Below, in pieces: positions 28,346 through 37,718 of a DNA stretch of 64,000 nucleotides. The stretch's first letter is position 1. Each line of letters begins with the position of its first letter. The notes beneath the pieces are model-generated. The model searched no databases. It had not been told where the DNA came from and was given only the letters and a program-made list of their open reading frames with translations. Where the stretch lies: NCBI GenBank assembly GCA_035464655.1, contig DATHRZ010000024.1, forward strand, positions 55,087-119,086, written 5' to 3'. Made by a program: the position numbers and the translations under genes. The DNA comes from JARFPW01 sp035464655. Its GTDB lineage: Bacteria; Gemmatimonadota; Gemmatimonadetes; Palauibacterales; Palauibacteraceae.

Positions 28346-28827
28346 CGCGGTCGTTTCCCGATGCTACTCTCCAATCGCCGCATCATCAGGATCGCATCTT
28401 CCTTCGGTTCGCTGTAGTAGTCCGGACGCGTCCCGGCCGCCTCGAAACCTGCCTCCTCATACAGCGAGCGGGCCGCCGTGTTGCTCTCGCGCACTTCGAG
28501 AAACACGCGCTTCGCACCGCGGCGCGCCGCTTCGGCGAGCGTGCCATCCAGCAGCGAGCGACCGAGACCCCGGCGCCGCGCCTCGGGCAGAACGGCCATG
28601 TCGCCGAGCTCCGCCTCGTCGGCGGCGAACCACAGAACGGCGTACCCGACCACCTCCCCCCCCTGCTCGGCGACCAGTAGCGCCGTGCTCTGGCGCCGGA
28701 GGAGTCCACGGAAGGTGGCGTCCGACCAGGGAATCGTGAACGAGCGACGCTCGATGTGAAGAACCTGTCGCAGGTCGGACTCCTGCATCGGACGAAGCTC
28801 GACTCCCCGGCCGGTCTCCCGCGCCAT
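28342..28827 (-). CDS. rimI: Ribosomal-protein-alanine N-acetyltransferase RimI
   Basis: GNAT acetyltransferase expected to acetylate the N-terminal Ala of ribosomal protein S18. The ATG at 28827 gives 161 residues; the frame is open upstream but overlaps tsaB. Acetyl-CoA-binding motif A is visible as VLPEARRRGLGRSLLDG, and FLEVRESNTAARSLYEEAGF is the conserved C-terminal half. It starts one base beyond the tsaB stop, the usual tsaB-rimI order. Distinguishing RimI from related GNATs relies on this context. Confidence 0.88.
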   Translation of the reverse strand: MARETGRGVELRPMQESDLRQVLHIERRSFTIPWSDATFRGLLRRQSTALLVAEQGGEVVGYAVLWFAADEAELGDMAVLPEARRRGLGRSLLDGTLAEAARRGAKRVFLEVRESNTAARSLYEEAGFEAAGTRPDYYSEPKEDAILMMRRLESSIGKRPR

Positions 28828-28828
28828 T

Positions 28829-29515
28829 TCAGGAACCACCCATACGGCGCCGCGCGGAGGACGACCGCACGTAGGTGGGCTCCCAGCGGGCGGGATCCGC
28901 CACACGGCCGGCATCCGGAGCCCATTGGACGAGACGCAGAAGGCCCGCGCCGCTCGGCCGGCCCACCTCCTCGGCGTCCAGCGTACCGCCCGCCCGCTCG
29001 ATCGCCGCGCGCTGCTCCGCCGACAGGACCCCGGCGAACCTCCAGGCGGCCGGATCGAGCTCGTCCAGCAGGTCGCCCAGCGCCCCGGCGCGCGGGGCGA
29101 AGCGCTCCTCGAACCCGGGCGGCCCGACGACGTAGCCCGCCGCGTACACCTGGTCGCGACGGGCGTCCAGCAGGGCGCAAACGGGGCCTCCGGGGCCCGC
29201 GACGGCCGCGATCGAAGCCAGGCTCGAGTAGGCGAACAGCGTCGCCCGGGCCGGGAAGCAGATCCCGCGGGCCAGGGCGGCGCCGATTCGCACCCCGGTG
29301 AACGAGCCCGGGCCCGCACCGACGACGACCGCCTCGAGGTCGACCGGCGAGCATCCGGCGGATCGGACGAGGCGGTCGATCGCGGGAAGCACGGTCTCGG
29401 AGTGGGTGGCGGAGACCTCCAGCGCCACTTCGCCGAGAAGATCGAGAGAGTCGCCCGTGCGACCGAGTGCGACGCTGCCGCGCCGCGTGCTGGTGTCGAG
29501 CGCCAGGCTCAGCAT
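28829..29515 (-). CDS. tsaB: tRNA t6A biosynthesis protein TsaB
   Basis: Partner of TsaD and TsaE in making N6-threonylcarbamoyl-adenosine at position 37 of ANN-decoding tRNAs. The ATG at 29515 gives 228 residues with the TsaB N-terminus MLSLALDTSTRRGSVALG and the segment VVVGAGPGSFTGVRIG. ALLDARRDQVYAAGY is also characteristic. It overlaps the tsaE 3' end by seven bases. The frame is open upstream to 30190 but that part lies within tsaE. Confidence 0.94.
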   Translation of the reverse strand: MLSLALDTSTRRGSVALGRTGDSLDLLGEVALEVSATHSETVLPAIDRLVRSAGCSPVDLEAVVVGAGPGSFTGVRIGAALARGICFPARATLFAYSSLASIAAVAGPGGPVCALLDARRDQVYAAGYVVGPPGFEERFAPRAGALGDLLDELDPAAWRFAGVLSAEQRAAIERAGGTLDAEEVGRPSGAGLLRLVQWAPDAGRVADPARWEPTYVRSSSARRRMGGS

Positions 29516-30009
29516 CGACGCCCCGGTCGCGGTGCCCGTGGAACCGCGCCGCGCTCCTCGATCGACACCTCGCGAATCTTCGGATCGGTCGCTCGCCGGA
29601 GGCGCACGTCCCAGCGATCCGGCGGCAGCCAGTCGCCCGCCCGATCGGCCCACTCGACGAACACGGGGCCGTCGGCCTCCAGCACCTCCGGCCATCCGGC
29701 GTCGATCAGGGTGCGCGGTTCGACCGGGGGTTCGAGCCGGTAGAGGTCCACGTGGTGAATCGGCCCCTCCTCTCCTTCGTGCAGATTGACCAGCGTGAAC
29801 GTCGGGCTGGGTACCTGCCCCGCTACACCCAGCGAACGGCAGGCGGCTCGAACCAGCGTCGACTTGCCCGCCCCGAGCTCGCCGTACAGCGCGACGAACA
29901 CGGCGTCGGCCCCCGCCGCGCGCCCGAGCTCCGCGCCCCACCCCCGCAACTCGGACTCGTTCAGAGGCACGAAGCCGCCCGCGCCCGCGTCGCGGCCACC
30001 GGAGGTCAC
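29509..30009 (-). CDS. tsaE: tRNA t6A biosynthesis ATPase TsaE
   Basis: Small P-loop ATPase that resets the TsaBD complex during t6A synthesis. It is 166 residues with Walker A GELGAGKST at 43-51, the conserved SPTFTLVNLHEG segment and HHVDLYRL. FVEWADRAGDWLP matches the family's C-terminal motif. A positively charged tail of about 15 residues is extra. The start is GTG at 30009, overlapping the uvrB stop (GTGA). Confidence 0.94.
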   Translation of the reverse strand: MTSGGRDAGAGGFVPLNESELRGWGAELGRAAGADAVFVALYGELGAGKSTLVRAACRSLGVAGQVPSPTFTLVNLHEGEEGPIHHVDLYRLEPPVEPRTLIDAGWPEVLEADGPVFVEWADRAGDWLPPDRWDVRLRRATDPKIREVSIEERGAVPRAPRPGRRC

Positions 30010-32015
30010 CGCGCGGTCTCCATCTGCGCGCGCACCTCGAACAGCTGATCCCGCAGCCGCGCGGCGCGCTCGAAGTCGAGATCCGACGCCGCCACTCGCA
30101 TCTCTTCCTCGAGAGCTTCGACGAGCTCCGCCGGATCGACGCGCGAGTAGCGCTTCCCGGATTCGGCCACGCGATCGACGGCCTCTTCACCTTCCTCCCC
30201 GGTCCGCACGTCGGCCACGGCCGTCGAGAAGCGAATCTGCTCGATCGACTTGCGGATGGAGCGCGGTTCGATGCCGTGCTCGGCGTTGTAGCTCGCCTGC
30301 GTCTCCCGCCGCCGGTTCGTCTCGTCGATCGCGCGGCGCATCGATCCGGTGATCCGGTCGGCGTACAACACGGCCCTGCCGTTCAGGTGACGCGCCGCCC
30401 GCCCGATCGTCTGTACGAGCGACGTCTCCGATCGCAGGAACCCCTCCTTGTCGGCGTCCAGCACGGCGACCAGCGACACCTCCGGCAGGTCGAGGCCCTC
30501 GCGCAGCAGGTTGATGCCGACCAGAACGTCGAACGTCCCGAGCCGCAGCTCCCGGAGAATCTCGACCCGATCGATCGTCGCGATGTCGCTGTGCAGGTAC
30601 CGGACCTTCACGCCGCGCGCATCGAGATAGTCGGCGAGGTCCTCCGCCATGCGCTTCGTCAAGGTCGTGACGAGCACCCGCTCGCCCCGGCCCGTCCGGA
30701 GACGGATTTCCTCCAGCAGGTCGTCGACCTGGTTGCTCACGGGGCGCACCTCCACCACCGGATCGAGGAGTCCCGTCGGCCGGATGAGCTGCTCGACCAC
30801 GACACCGCCGCTCGCCTCGAGCTCGTAGTCGCCGGGGGTCGCGCTCACGAACAGGACCTGCGGCACGACCTCTTCCCACTCCTCGAAGCTGAGCGGGCGG
30901 TTGTCGAGGGCGGACGGCAGTCGGAATCCGTGCTCGACCAGCGTCGTCTTGCGGCTGCGGTCGCCGGCGTACATCGCCCCGAGCTGCGGCACCGATACAT
31001 GAGACTCGTCGACGATCATCAGGAAGTCATCGGGAAAGTAGTCGAGCAGGCAGTAGGGGCGCTCGCCGGGCTCGCGCTGATCGAAGTAGCGCGAGTAGTT
31101 CTCGACGCCCGGACAGAAACCCATCTCCCTCAGCATCTCGACGTCGAACCGGGTGCGTGTCTCGAGCCGCTGGGCCTCGAGCAGAAAGCCGCTGGTGCGG
31201 AGCTCCATCAGCCGGGCCTCGAGCTCCGTCAGGATGCCGTCGATCGCGCGCTCCAGCCGATCCGGCTCGATCGCGTAGTGCGTGGCCGGGAAGATCGCCG
31301 TCGAATCGAGCCGCGCGATCGTCCCGCCCGTCAACGGGTCGATCTTCGTGATCCGCTCGATCTCGTCGCCGAACAGCTCGATGCGTACCGCTTGCTCCTC
31401 GTACGCGGGCAGGACCTCGATCACGTCGCCGCGCACCCTGAAGGTGCCCCGGTTGAGGTCGAAGTCGTTCCGGCTGTACTGAATGCCCACGAGTCCCATG
31501 AGGATGTCGCGACGACTCATGGTTCCGCCGACCTCGAGGGTCAACATCATCGAGCGGTACCCGCGTGGGTCCCCGAGCCCGTAGATCGCGGACACCGAGG
31601 CCACCACGACGACGTCACGCCGCTCCATGAGCGACGACGTGGCGCGCAGGCGCAGCCGATCGATGTCCTCGTTGATCGACGCGTCCTTCTCGATGTACGT
31701 GTCCGTGGCCGGAACGTAGGCTTCGGGCTGGTAGTAGTCGTAGTAGGAGATGAAGTACTCGACGGCGTTGCGCGGGAAGAACTGCCTGAGCTCTCCGTAC
31801 AGTTGCGCGGCCAGCGTCTTGTTGTGGCTCATGACGAGGGTCGGACGACCCGTCTCCGCGATCACGCCCGCCATGGTCACCGTCTTGCCGCTACCCGTGA
31901 CCCCGAGGAGCGTCTGGGCGCGACGGCCCTCCACGACGCCCTCCGCGAGCTGGCGGATGGCCTCGGGCTGATCACCCGTGGGTTCGAACGGCAATCGAAG
32001 GTCGAAGGTGCTCAT
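30006..32015 (-). CDS. uvrB: Excinuclease ABC subunit UvrB
   Basis: Damage-verification helicase of nucleotide excision repair. The ATG at 32015 (MSTFDLRLPFEPTGDQPEAI) gives 669 residues; the frame is open to 32084, but the extra residues do not match the family. Walker A GVTGSGKT is at 38-45. The beta-hairpin region YYDYYQPEAYVPATDTYIEK is intact. Helicase motifs include VDESHVSVPQ and INLLREGLDLPEVSLV. The C-terminal UVR domain (about 625-660) contains the LEEEMRVAASDLDFERAARLRD pattern that contacts UvrC. I saw no clear LexA-type operator in the divergent region upstream. Confidence 0.96.
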   Translation of the reverse strand: MSTFDLRLPFEPTGDQPEAIRQLAEGVVEGRRAQTLLGVTGSGKTVTMAGVIAETGRPTLVMSHNKTLAAQLYGELRQFFPRNAVEYFISYYDYYQPEAYVPATDTYIEKDASINEDIDRLRLRATSSLMERRDVVVVASVSAIYGLGDPRGYRSMMLTLEVGGTMSRRDILMGLVGIQYSRNDFDLNRGTFRVRGDVIEVLPAYEEQAVRIELFGDEIERITKIDPLTGGTIARLDSTAIFPATHYAIEPDRLERAIDGILTELEARLMELRTSGFLLEAQRLETRTRFDVEMLREMGFCPGVENYSRYFDQREPGERPYCLLDYFPDDFLMIVDESHVSVPQLGAMYAGDRSRKTTLVEHGFRLPSALDNRPLSFEEWEEVVPQVLFVSATPGDYELEASGGVVVEQLIRPTGLLDPVVEVRPVSNQVDDLLEEIRLRTGRGERVLVTTLTKRMAEDLADYLDARGVKVRYLHSDIATIDRVEILRELRLGTFDVLVGINLLREGLDLPEVSLVAVLDADKEGFLRSETSLVQTIGRAARHLNGRAVLYADRITGSMRRAIDETNRRRETQASYNAEHGIEPRSIRKSIEQIRFSTAVADVRTGEEGEEAVDRVAESGKRYSRVDPAELVEALEEEMRVAASDLDFERAARLRDQLFEVRAQMETAR

Positions 32016-32143
32016 GTGGTCCGGATGCGGGGTTGCCGGCGTCGGATGGCTTGCCGGCGCCGTGGACGAGTTCCACGTTGCCACCTTCCCGAGTTCGGTA
32101 CAAGGCCGATTTCCGACCCTGTTGGCGAGTCACGGAGCAACAG

Positions 32144-32764
32144 TTGAATTCTGTCGTACCCCGAGCCCGAGTCCGTCGGTTCATGGGCCTGGCCGCCCTG
32201 GTGGCGCTGCCCGCCGTGATCGCCCTCGCCTGCGGCGGAGAATCCGGTGTCGAAGCGCGCAGGTCCGCCCTCGAGCAGCAACGGCAGCAGCTCCTCATCC
32301 AGTTCTCGGCGGCGCAGAACCAGGTCCGCCGCACCCAGGCGCAGGCCCTCGAAGATCCGTCGCTGGCGCCCCTGCGCGAACGGTTCTACGACCTGCTCCG
32401 CGAGCGGATGATCGAGATCGAGCCCCGCGCGGAAGCCTGGCTGGACCGGGCGCTCGAGCTGGGGCCGGTGATCGACGACCTCTCGCGGCCGCTGATCCTC
32501 GAACCGGACGAGGAGCCGGCACCGCGCGAGGAGCGCGAGCAGGTGGTGGAGGAGTTCGCCGAGATCGAGAAGGCGCTGCAACCCGTCCAGAACCGGGCGC
32601 TGGCCGACCCCGAAGTCGCCGCCGCCTTCGAAGAGATGCAGGACTCCGTGCATGCGGTGATGATCCGGCTCAACCCGGCCGCCGAGTCCGCCCTCGATCA
32701 GATGCGCCGCGCCTCGAACGCCGTGGACTCGCTCGACGCCGAGCTCCGGGCGCTCGAGGACTGA
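32144..32764 (+). CDS. Small lipoprotein with helical coiled region, unknown function
   Basis: A predicted lipoprotein of 206 residues. TTG at 32144 is the preferred start: it has GGAG six bases upstream and gives a proper signal peptide (positive RARVRR, hydrophobic core, lipobox VIALAC with Cys30). An ATG at 32183 would lose the positive charges, and earlier in-frame codons back to 32033 add non-signal sequence. The mature part is rich in Glu, Arg and Gln with heptad-like spacing, so a coiled coil is likely. No family is recognised. It is divergent from uvrB and convergent with relA/spoT. Confidence 0.7.
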   Translation: MNSVVPRARVRRFMGLAALVALPAVIALACGGESGVEARRSALEQQRQQLLIQFSAAQNQVRRTQAQALEDPSLAPLRERFYDLLRERMIEIEPRAEAWLDRALELGPVIDDLSRPLILEPDEEPAPREEREQVVEEFAEIEKALQPVQNRALADPEVAAAFEEMQDSVHAVMIRLNPAAESALDQMRRASNAVDSLDAELRALED

Positions 32765-32777
32765 CCTCGGGCGGCCG

Positions 32778-35057
32778 TTAGCTGTCGGACTCGTCCCCGA
32801 CGTCCGGCTGCGACATCGGCCCGAGGGTCAGGTCGCTGTCCCCGAAGCTCTCCTTCCGTTCGACCGACAGGACACCCTTCACGCGCCGGATCTTCCGCAT
32901 GACCTTCTTCAGGTGGCCGAGGTTCTCGACCTCGACGACGAACTGGCCCTGCATCCCCCCCTCGACCGTCGTGATGTTCGCCGACTGGATGTTCGTGCCC
33001 GTGTCGCTCACGGCGCGCGCGATGTCGGCGAACAGCCCGTGCCGGTCGGTACCCTCCATGACGATGCGGACCATGAAGCGCTGGCTCGCGTCGCTGCTCC
33101 AGTCGATGACGACCCGGCGCTCCGGCAAGTTCGGCAGGCTGAGCACGTTCGGGCAGTCGCGACGATGGATCGAGATCCCGCGCCCTACGGTAATGTACCC
33201 GATTACCTCATCGCCCGGAACCGGTTGACAACACTGGGAATAGCGGACCATCAGATTGTCCATTCCCTGGATCTTGACGCCCTTGGGCGCCGTCCACACG
33301 CGCTTCACCAGCTTCGAGAGCGGCAAGCTCCTCGGGCGTTCGCCCGGCTCTTCCTCGCCCGGGAGGACGGCGCGCACGACCTTCGTCAACCCAATGTCGC
33401 CCCGTCCGACCATCGCGTAGAGCTCGTCGACCCCGCCGTGGACTTCCTTCAACTCCTTCACCGCCCGCTCGAGGTCCTCGTCCTCGGGGCTCGCCTTCCG
33501 GCGCCGCCACTCGCGGGCGAGGATGTCCCGGCCGAGGCGGATCGCCGACTCGCGCTCCTCGTCCTTGATCCAGCTGCGGATCCGGTGGCGGGCACGGCTC
33601 GTCTTCACGAAGCCCAGCCAGTCGCGGTTCGGACGCTGGCTGTCCGACGTGAGAATCTCGACGGTGTCGCCGTTCTTCAGTTCGCGCGACAGCGGGGCGA
33701 TCCGGCCGTTGACCTTCGCCCCGGCGCACTGGTAGCCGATCTCGGTGTGCACGGCGAAGGCGAAGTCGATCGGCGTCGCGCCGGTCGGCAGCTGCTTCAC
33801 GTCGCCCGCCGGCGTGAACACGAAAATCTCGTCCTGGAACAGGTCGATGCGCAGGAACTCGAGAAACTCCTCGGGCTCGTGCGTCTCCTGCTGCCATTCG
33901 AGCACCTGGCGGAACCAGGTCAGCTTCTCGTCGACCTCGTCGGCCGAGCTGCCCTCTTTGTAGCGCCAGTGCGCCGCGATCCCCAGCTCCGCCGTGCGGT
34001 GCATCTCTTCGGTACGCAATTGGATCTCGTATAGCCGGCCGCCGGGCCCGAAGATCGTCGTATGGAGGGACTGGTACAGGTTCGACTTCGGCGTGGCGAT
34101 GTAGTCGTGAAAGCGCTCCGTGAGGGGCGTCCACTTGTTGTGGATCACGCCGAGGGCGTGGTAGCAGTCGCGGATCGTCGGCAGGACAACGCGAACCGCG
34201 AGCACGTCGTAGATCTCTTCGTACGACTTGCCGCGCTTCTCCATCTTCCGGTGGATCGACCACAGGTGCTTGGCGCGGCCATGCACCGAACACTCCAGCC
34301 CCGCCGTCTCCAGCTCCTGTTGCAGCGGGCCGACCATCCGCCGGATCAGGTCCTCGCGCTCGCTCCGCTTCTCCGCCACGGTGTCGGAGAGCTCCCGGTA
34401 GGCCTCGGGCTCGAGGAACTTGAAGGCGAGGTCCTCGAGCTCCCAGCGGACCCGCGCCATCCCGAGCCGGTGCGCCAGGGGCGCGTAGATCTCCCGTGTC
34501 TCGAGGGCGATCCGGTGCTGCCGGGTCGGGTCGAGGTGCTCGAGCGTGCGCATGTTGTGGAGGCGGTCGGCTAGCTTGACGATGATCACGCGCGCGTCCT
34601 GCGCCATCGACAGCAGGAGCTTTCGGTAGTTCTCGACCTGGCGTTCGGCCAGGGAGCGGAACTCGACGCGCGAGATCTTCGTCAGGCCCTCGACCAGGGT
34701 GGCGATCTCGTCGCCGAACTCCTGCCGGATCTCCGCCACCCCGACCTCGCTGTCCTCGACGACGTCGTGCAGGAACGAGGCGGCGATCGACACGGTGTCG
34801 GGATGGATCTCGCCGAGGATCGAGGCGACCGCGATGCAATGCGTGATGTAGTCTTCGCCGCTCGAGCGCTTCTGGCCCGCGTGCTTCTCCTTGCTGTACT
34901 GGAAGGCGAGGGCGAGCAACTCGAGATCGAGACGATCTTCCTTGCCGGCCACGGCGTCGAGAAAGCCCCGGGGGAGGATGGACCGCGCCCCTTCCTCCGC
35001 CGTCGCGGTGGACTCGACGGGGGTCTGCGGACTGGTCTGTGCCTGGCTGCGCGCCAT
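32778..35057 (-). CDS. RelA/SpoT-family (p)ppGpp synthetase/hydrolase
   Basis: Controls the stringent-response alarmone (p)ppGpp. The 759-residue protein has all the long-RSH domains. The HD hydrolase domain has its metal motif intact (H73, then H97-D98 and E101-D102 within SFLHDVVEDSEVG). The synthetase domain (about 240-400) includes YQSLHTTIFGP and AAHWRYKEG. A TGS domain (about 420-480, IFVFTPAGDVKQLPTGATPIDF) and a C-terminal ACT domain (about 670-745) complete the layout. With both catalytic halves intact it is probably bifunctional (Rel/SpoT type). It is the only RSH gene in the window. An AT-rich stretch at 35101-35112, unusual here, lies in the 105-bp divergent gap and may hold promoter elements. 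Confidence 0.95.
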   Translation of the reverse strand: MARSQAQTSPQTPVESTATAEEGARSILPRGFLDAVAGKEDRLDLELLALAFQYSKEKHAGQKRSSGEDYITHCIAVASILGEIHPDTVSIAASFLHDVVEDSEVGVAEIRQEFGDEIATLVEGLTKISRVEFRSLAERQVENYRKLLLSMAQDARVIIVKLADRLHNMRTLEHLDPTRQHRIALETREIYAPLAHRLGMARVRWELEDLAFKFLEPEAYRELSDTVAEKRSEREDLIRRMVGPLQQELETAGLECSVHGRAKHLWSIHRKMEKRGKSYEEIYDVLAVRVVLPTIRDCYHALGVIHNKWTPLTERFHDYIATPKSNLYQSLHTTIFGPGGRLYEIQLRTEEMHRTAELGIAAHWRYKEGSSADEVDEKLTWFRQVLEWQQETHEPEEFLEFLRIDLFQDEIFVFTPAGDVKQLPTGATPIDFAFAVHTEIGYQCAGAKVNGRIAPLSRELKNGDTVEILTSDSQRPNRDWLGFVKTSRARHRIRSWIKDEERESAIRLGRDILAREWRRRKASPEDEDLERAVKELKEVHGGVDELYAMVGRGDIGLTKVVRAVLPGEEEPGERPRSLPLSKLVKRVWTAPKGVKIQGMDNLMVRYSQCCQPVPGDEVIGYITVGRGISIHRRDCPNVLSLPNLPERRVVIDWSSDASQRFMVRIVMEGTDRHGLFADIARAVSDTGTNIQSANITTVEGGMQGQFVVEVENLGHLKKVMRKIRRVKGVLSVERKESFGDSDLTLGPMSQPDVGDESDS

Positions 35058-35162
35058 GTGCTCTCCGTACCCGCGGTCAGGGGCTGGCGAACGGTTCGTT
35101 CAATATTACACTTTCGGGGTCCGCAAGGCCCGTTCCGGCAACCGTAGAGTCGTAAGATCAGA

Positions 35163-35663
35163 ATGAATACGCCGAGAGAAGCGAGCACGACGATCCGCCC
35201 GATCGAGGCGGGCGACGACGCGCGAATCGCCTCGATCATTCGAACGGTGATGCCCGAATATGGTGCGGTCGGCGAAGGCTACTCGATCGAGGACGCCGAG
35301 GTCGACGCGATGGCCGAGGCGTACGCGGGCGATGACGCCGCCTATTTCGTGGCGCTCGTCGAGGACCAGGTGGTCGGGGGCGCGGGCATCGGTCCCCTCG
35401 TGGACGGCCCGCCGGACGTGTGCGAACTGAAGAAGATGTACCTGCTCCGCGAGGCGCGCGGCCTCGGTCTCGGTCGGCGGCTCATGGAGCGCTGTCTCGA
35501 CGCGGCGCGCGCCGCCGGCTACTCGCGTTGCTACCTCGAGACCCTCGGCCACATGACGGAGGCGCGAGGCCTGTACGAAAGCCGCGGCTTCCGCGCCCTC
35601 GACGCCCCGATGGGCGCCACCGGCCACTCCGGTTGCGACGGCTGGTACATCCGGGAGCTCTAG
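35163..35663 (+). CDS. GNAT-family N-acetyltransferase
   Basis: A 166-residue single-domain acetyltransferase. Acetyl-CoA-binding motif A is KMYLLREARGLGLGRRLMER, and the C-terminal half contains YLETLGHMTEARGLYESRGF. The last 15 residues (GATGHSGCDGWYIREL) match a common subfamily of small GNATs often annotated generically. The substrate is unknown. It is divergent from relA/spoT and convergent with radC. Confidence 0.85.
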   Translation: MNTPREASTTIRPIEAGDDARIASIIRTVMPEYGAVGEGYSIEDAEVDAMAEAYAGDDAAYFVALVEDQVVGGAGIGPLVDGPPDVCELKKMYLLREARGLGLGRRLMERCLDAARAAGYSRCYLETLGHMTEARGLYESRGFRALDAPMGATGHSGCDGWYIREL

Positions 35664-35672
35664 GGAGACGCC

Positions 35673-36389
35673 TCAGCGCGTTCGGGCGGGCCGCGCGGCC
35701 CGCTCGGCCACCATCAGGCCCCGTTCGAGCAGGCTGACGAACGTGGTGTCGCCGAGGACGATGTGATCCCGCACGGGGATCCCGAGCAGCCGTCCGCTCT
35801 CGACCATCTGCACGGTCACGTCGAGGTCTTCGGGGGACGGGTCCGGGTCGCCGCTCGGATGGTTGTGCGCGAGGATCAGGCTCGCGGCCGCGCGAGAGAT
35901 TGCCGGCGCGAACACCTCGCGCGGATGCACTAGGGACGAGTTGAGCAGGCCGACGGTGATCCGCCGCTCGCTGAGCACCCGATTCTGCGAATCGAGGTAC
36001 AGCACCCAGAACTCTTCCTGCTTCCGGTCGCGCAGTACGGGTCCGAGGCGCCGGAACACGTCGCCGGGTCCGCGGATCCTGTCGCCACGACTCGAGGGTT
36101 CGGCGGCCAGCCGCCGTCCGAGCTCGAGCGCGGCCGCGATCTTCGCGGCGCCGGCGGGGCCGATACCCCGGATCGTCCGTAGCTCGGCCGGCTCCGCCCT
36201 GCCCAGGCGGCGCAGAGAGCCCCCGTAGCGCACGAGTACGTCGGTCCCGAGCTCGACCGCCGATCGGCCGGACGAGCCGGAGCCGAGAATCAGCGCGAGC
36301 AGCTCCCGCACCGGCAGGGCTCCCGCCGCCAGCTTCTCGAGCCGCTCGCGGGGACGATCGGTATCAGGCCATTCGCAGATCTTCACCAT
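35673..36389 (-). CDS. radC: RadC-family JAB/MPN-domain protein
   Basis: A 238-residue protein with an N-terminal helix-hairpin-helix region (about 68-92, LRTIRGIGPAGAAKI) and a C-terminal metalloprotease-like MPN/JAMM domain. The metal-binding set is complete: E125 or E126 in RKQEEFWVL, H175 and H177 in LILAHNHPSGDPDPSPED, and D188. Despite its name, RadC's role in DNA repair is disputed and its biochemical activity is not settled. It starts at ATG 36389 and is divergent from the M20 peptidase gene. Confidence 0.94.
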   Translation of the reverse strand: MVKICEWPDTDRPRERLEKLAAGALPVRELLALILGSGSSGRSAVELGTDVLVRYGGSLRRLGRAEPAELRTIRGIGPAGAAKIAAALELGRRLAAEPSSRGDRIRGPGDVFRRLGPVLRDRKQEEFWVLYLDSQNRVLSERRITVGLLNSSLVHPREVFAPAISRAAASLILAHNHPSGDPDPSPEDLDVTVQMVESGRLLGIPVRDHIVLGDTTFVSLLERGLMVAERAARPARTR

Positions 36390-36527
36390 GCGAACATCGT
36401 CGGCCGACGCTTCAACGGCGGCTCAATCGCCGGCGCAGCACGCGCCGCGCCGTGCGCGGCCTCGGGCCGTCGACTACGTTCCGCGAACGATTCGGAGACC
36501 CGCGTCCCGCACCGACCACGACCGCCC

Positions 36528-37718
36528 GTGCCCATAGATCGCGACTTCGTCCTCGAGAACCTCCGGAAGCTGATCCGAATCGATTCGCGCAATCCGGCTC
36601 TCGAGGACGGGGCGCCCGGCGAGTGGGAGATCGCCCGCTACGTCGAAGCGCAGCTCGCGGCGCTCGAGGGGTGGCGGACCGACTTCCATGACCTCGGAGA
36701 GCGCCGGGCGAACGTGATCGGGGTGCGCCCGGGAACGGCGGGGGGCCCGTCCCTGATGGTCAACGTTCACCTCGACACGGTCGGCGTGGCGGGCATGCGG
36801 AATCCGTTCTCCGGCGAAGCGCGGGACGGGAAGGTGTTCGGCAGGGGCGCGCAGGACACGAAGGGCGGCCTGGCGGCGGTCCTCGGGGTCGCCCGCGCCC
36901 TGGCCGAGGACGGCGCCACCGTGGCGGGCGACCTCGTCCTGGCTTTCGTGGCGGACGAGGAGCACGAGAGCATCGGAACGACCGACCTCGTCGCCCGCGT
37001 CCGGCCCGACGCGGCGATCGTCGTCGAGCCGAGCGATCTCGACGTGTGCATCGCGCACCGCGGCTTCGGCGTGTTCCGGCTGCGCACCCGGGGACGCGCG
37101 GCGCACGGCGGCCGCCCGGACCTGGGCGTCGACGCGAACCTCCACATGGGACTCGCACTCGCCGAGCTCGACCGGCTGCGCGAGCGCTGGGGATCGAGGC
37201 ACCGCCACCCAGGGCTCGGCCCCGCGACCCTGCACGTTCCGTTGATCCGCGGCGGGCGCGGACTCTATATGTACGCCGACGAGTGTACAGCCGATCTCGA
37301 ATGCCGCACCGTGCCCGGGCAATCGGCCGACGGCGTACTCGGCGAGCTGCGGGCCGTGTTCTCCGGGCTGGCCGGGAGCGTCGACGACTTCGCGGGCACG
37401 GTCGAGCCGGTGCTCTGGCGCTCGCCCTACGAAATCGACCCCGACCGGCCAATCGTCCGCGCCCTGGTCGCGGCCGCCGAACAGGTCCGGGGCGAGCCGA
37501 CCGGGCTCATCACCCATCCATGGTGGGAAGACTCGGGACTGCTCGGCGAGGCCGGCATCGACACGGTCATCATCGGCCCGCGGGGCAATGGCCTGCACAC
37601 CGACGAAGAGTGGGTCGACGCCGACTCGGTCGTCGCCCTGGCGGAGATTCTTCGCCGCACCGTCGTAACGTATTGTGCGCGACGGAAGACCACGACAGAC
37701 GAGCGAGGGGGGGCATGA
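36528..37718 (+). CDS. M20-family metallopeptidase (ArgE/DapE/CPG2 type)
   Basis: Zinc-dependent amidohydrolase or peptidase, 396 residues, cytoplasmic. The metal site is complete: H81 and D83 in NVHLDTVG, D110 in GRGAQDTKGG, the E144-E145 pair in VADEEHES, and a late His in GNGLHTDEEW. The dimerisation domain (about 180-290) contains the usual AHRGFGVF segment. The start is GTG at 36528. The following PLP-enzyme gene overlaps its stop (ATGA), so the two are probably co-translated, suggesting that the peptidase supplies an amino acid used by that enzyme. The exact substrate is not determinable. Confidence 0.9.
   Translation: MPIDRDFVLENLRKLIRIDSRNPALEDGAPGEWEIARYVEAQLAALEGWRTDFHDLGERRANVIGVRPGTAGGPSLMVNVHLDTVGVAGMRNPFSGEARDGKVFGRGAQDTKGGLAAVLGVARALAEDGATVAGDLVLAFVADEEHESIGTTDLVARVRPDAAIVVEPSDLDVCIAHRGFGVFRLRTRGRAAHGGRPDLGVDANLHMGLALAELDRLRERWGSRHRHPGLGPATLHVPLIRGGRGLYMYADECTADLECRTVPGQSADGVLGELRAVFSGLAGSVDDFAGTVEPVLWRSPYEIDPDRPIVRALVAAAEQVRGEPTGLITHPWWEDSGLLGEAGIDTVIIGPRGNGLHTDEEWVDADSVVALAEILRRTVVTYCARRKTTTDERGGA

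Noticed and set aside
32016..32143. LexA/SOS operator ahead of uvrB
   Set aside because: Two GAGTTC words and a TCGG-N7-CCGA repeat are present, but no spacing matches a known LexA box.
35098..35115. relA/spoT promoter in the AT-rich gap
   Set aside because: TAATAT-like words occur but no -35 lies at a suitable distance on either strand.
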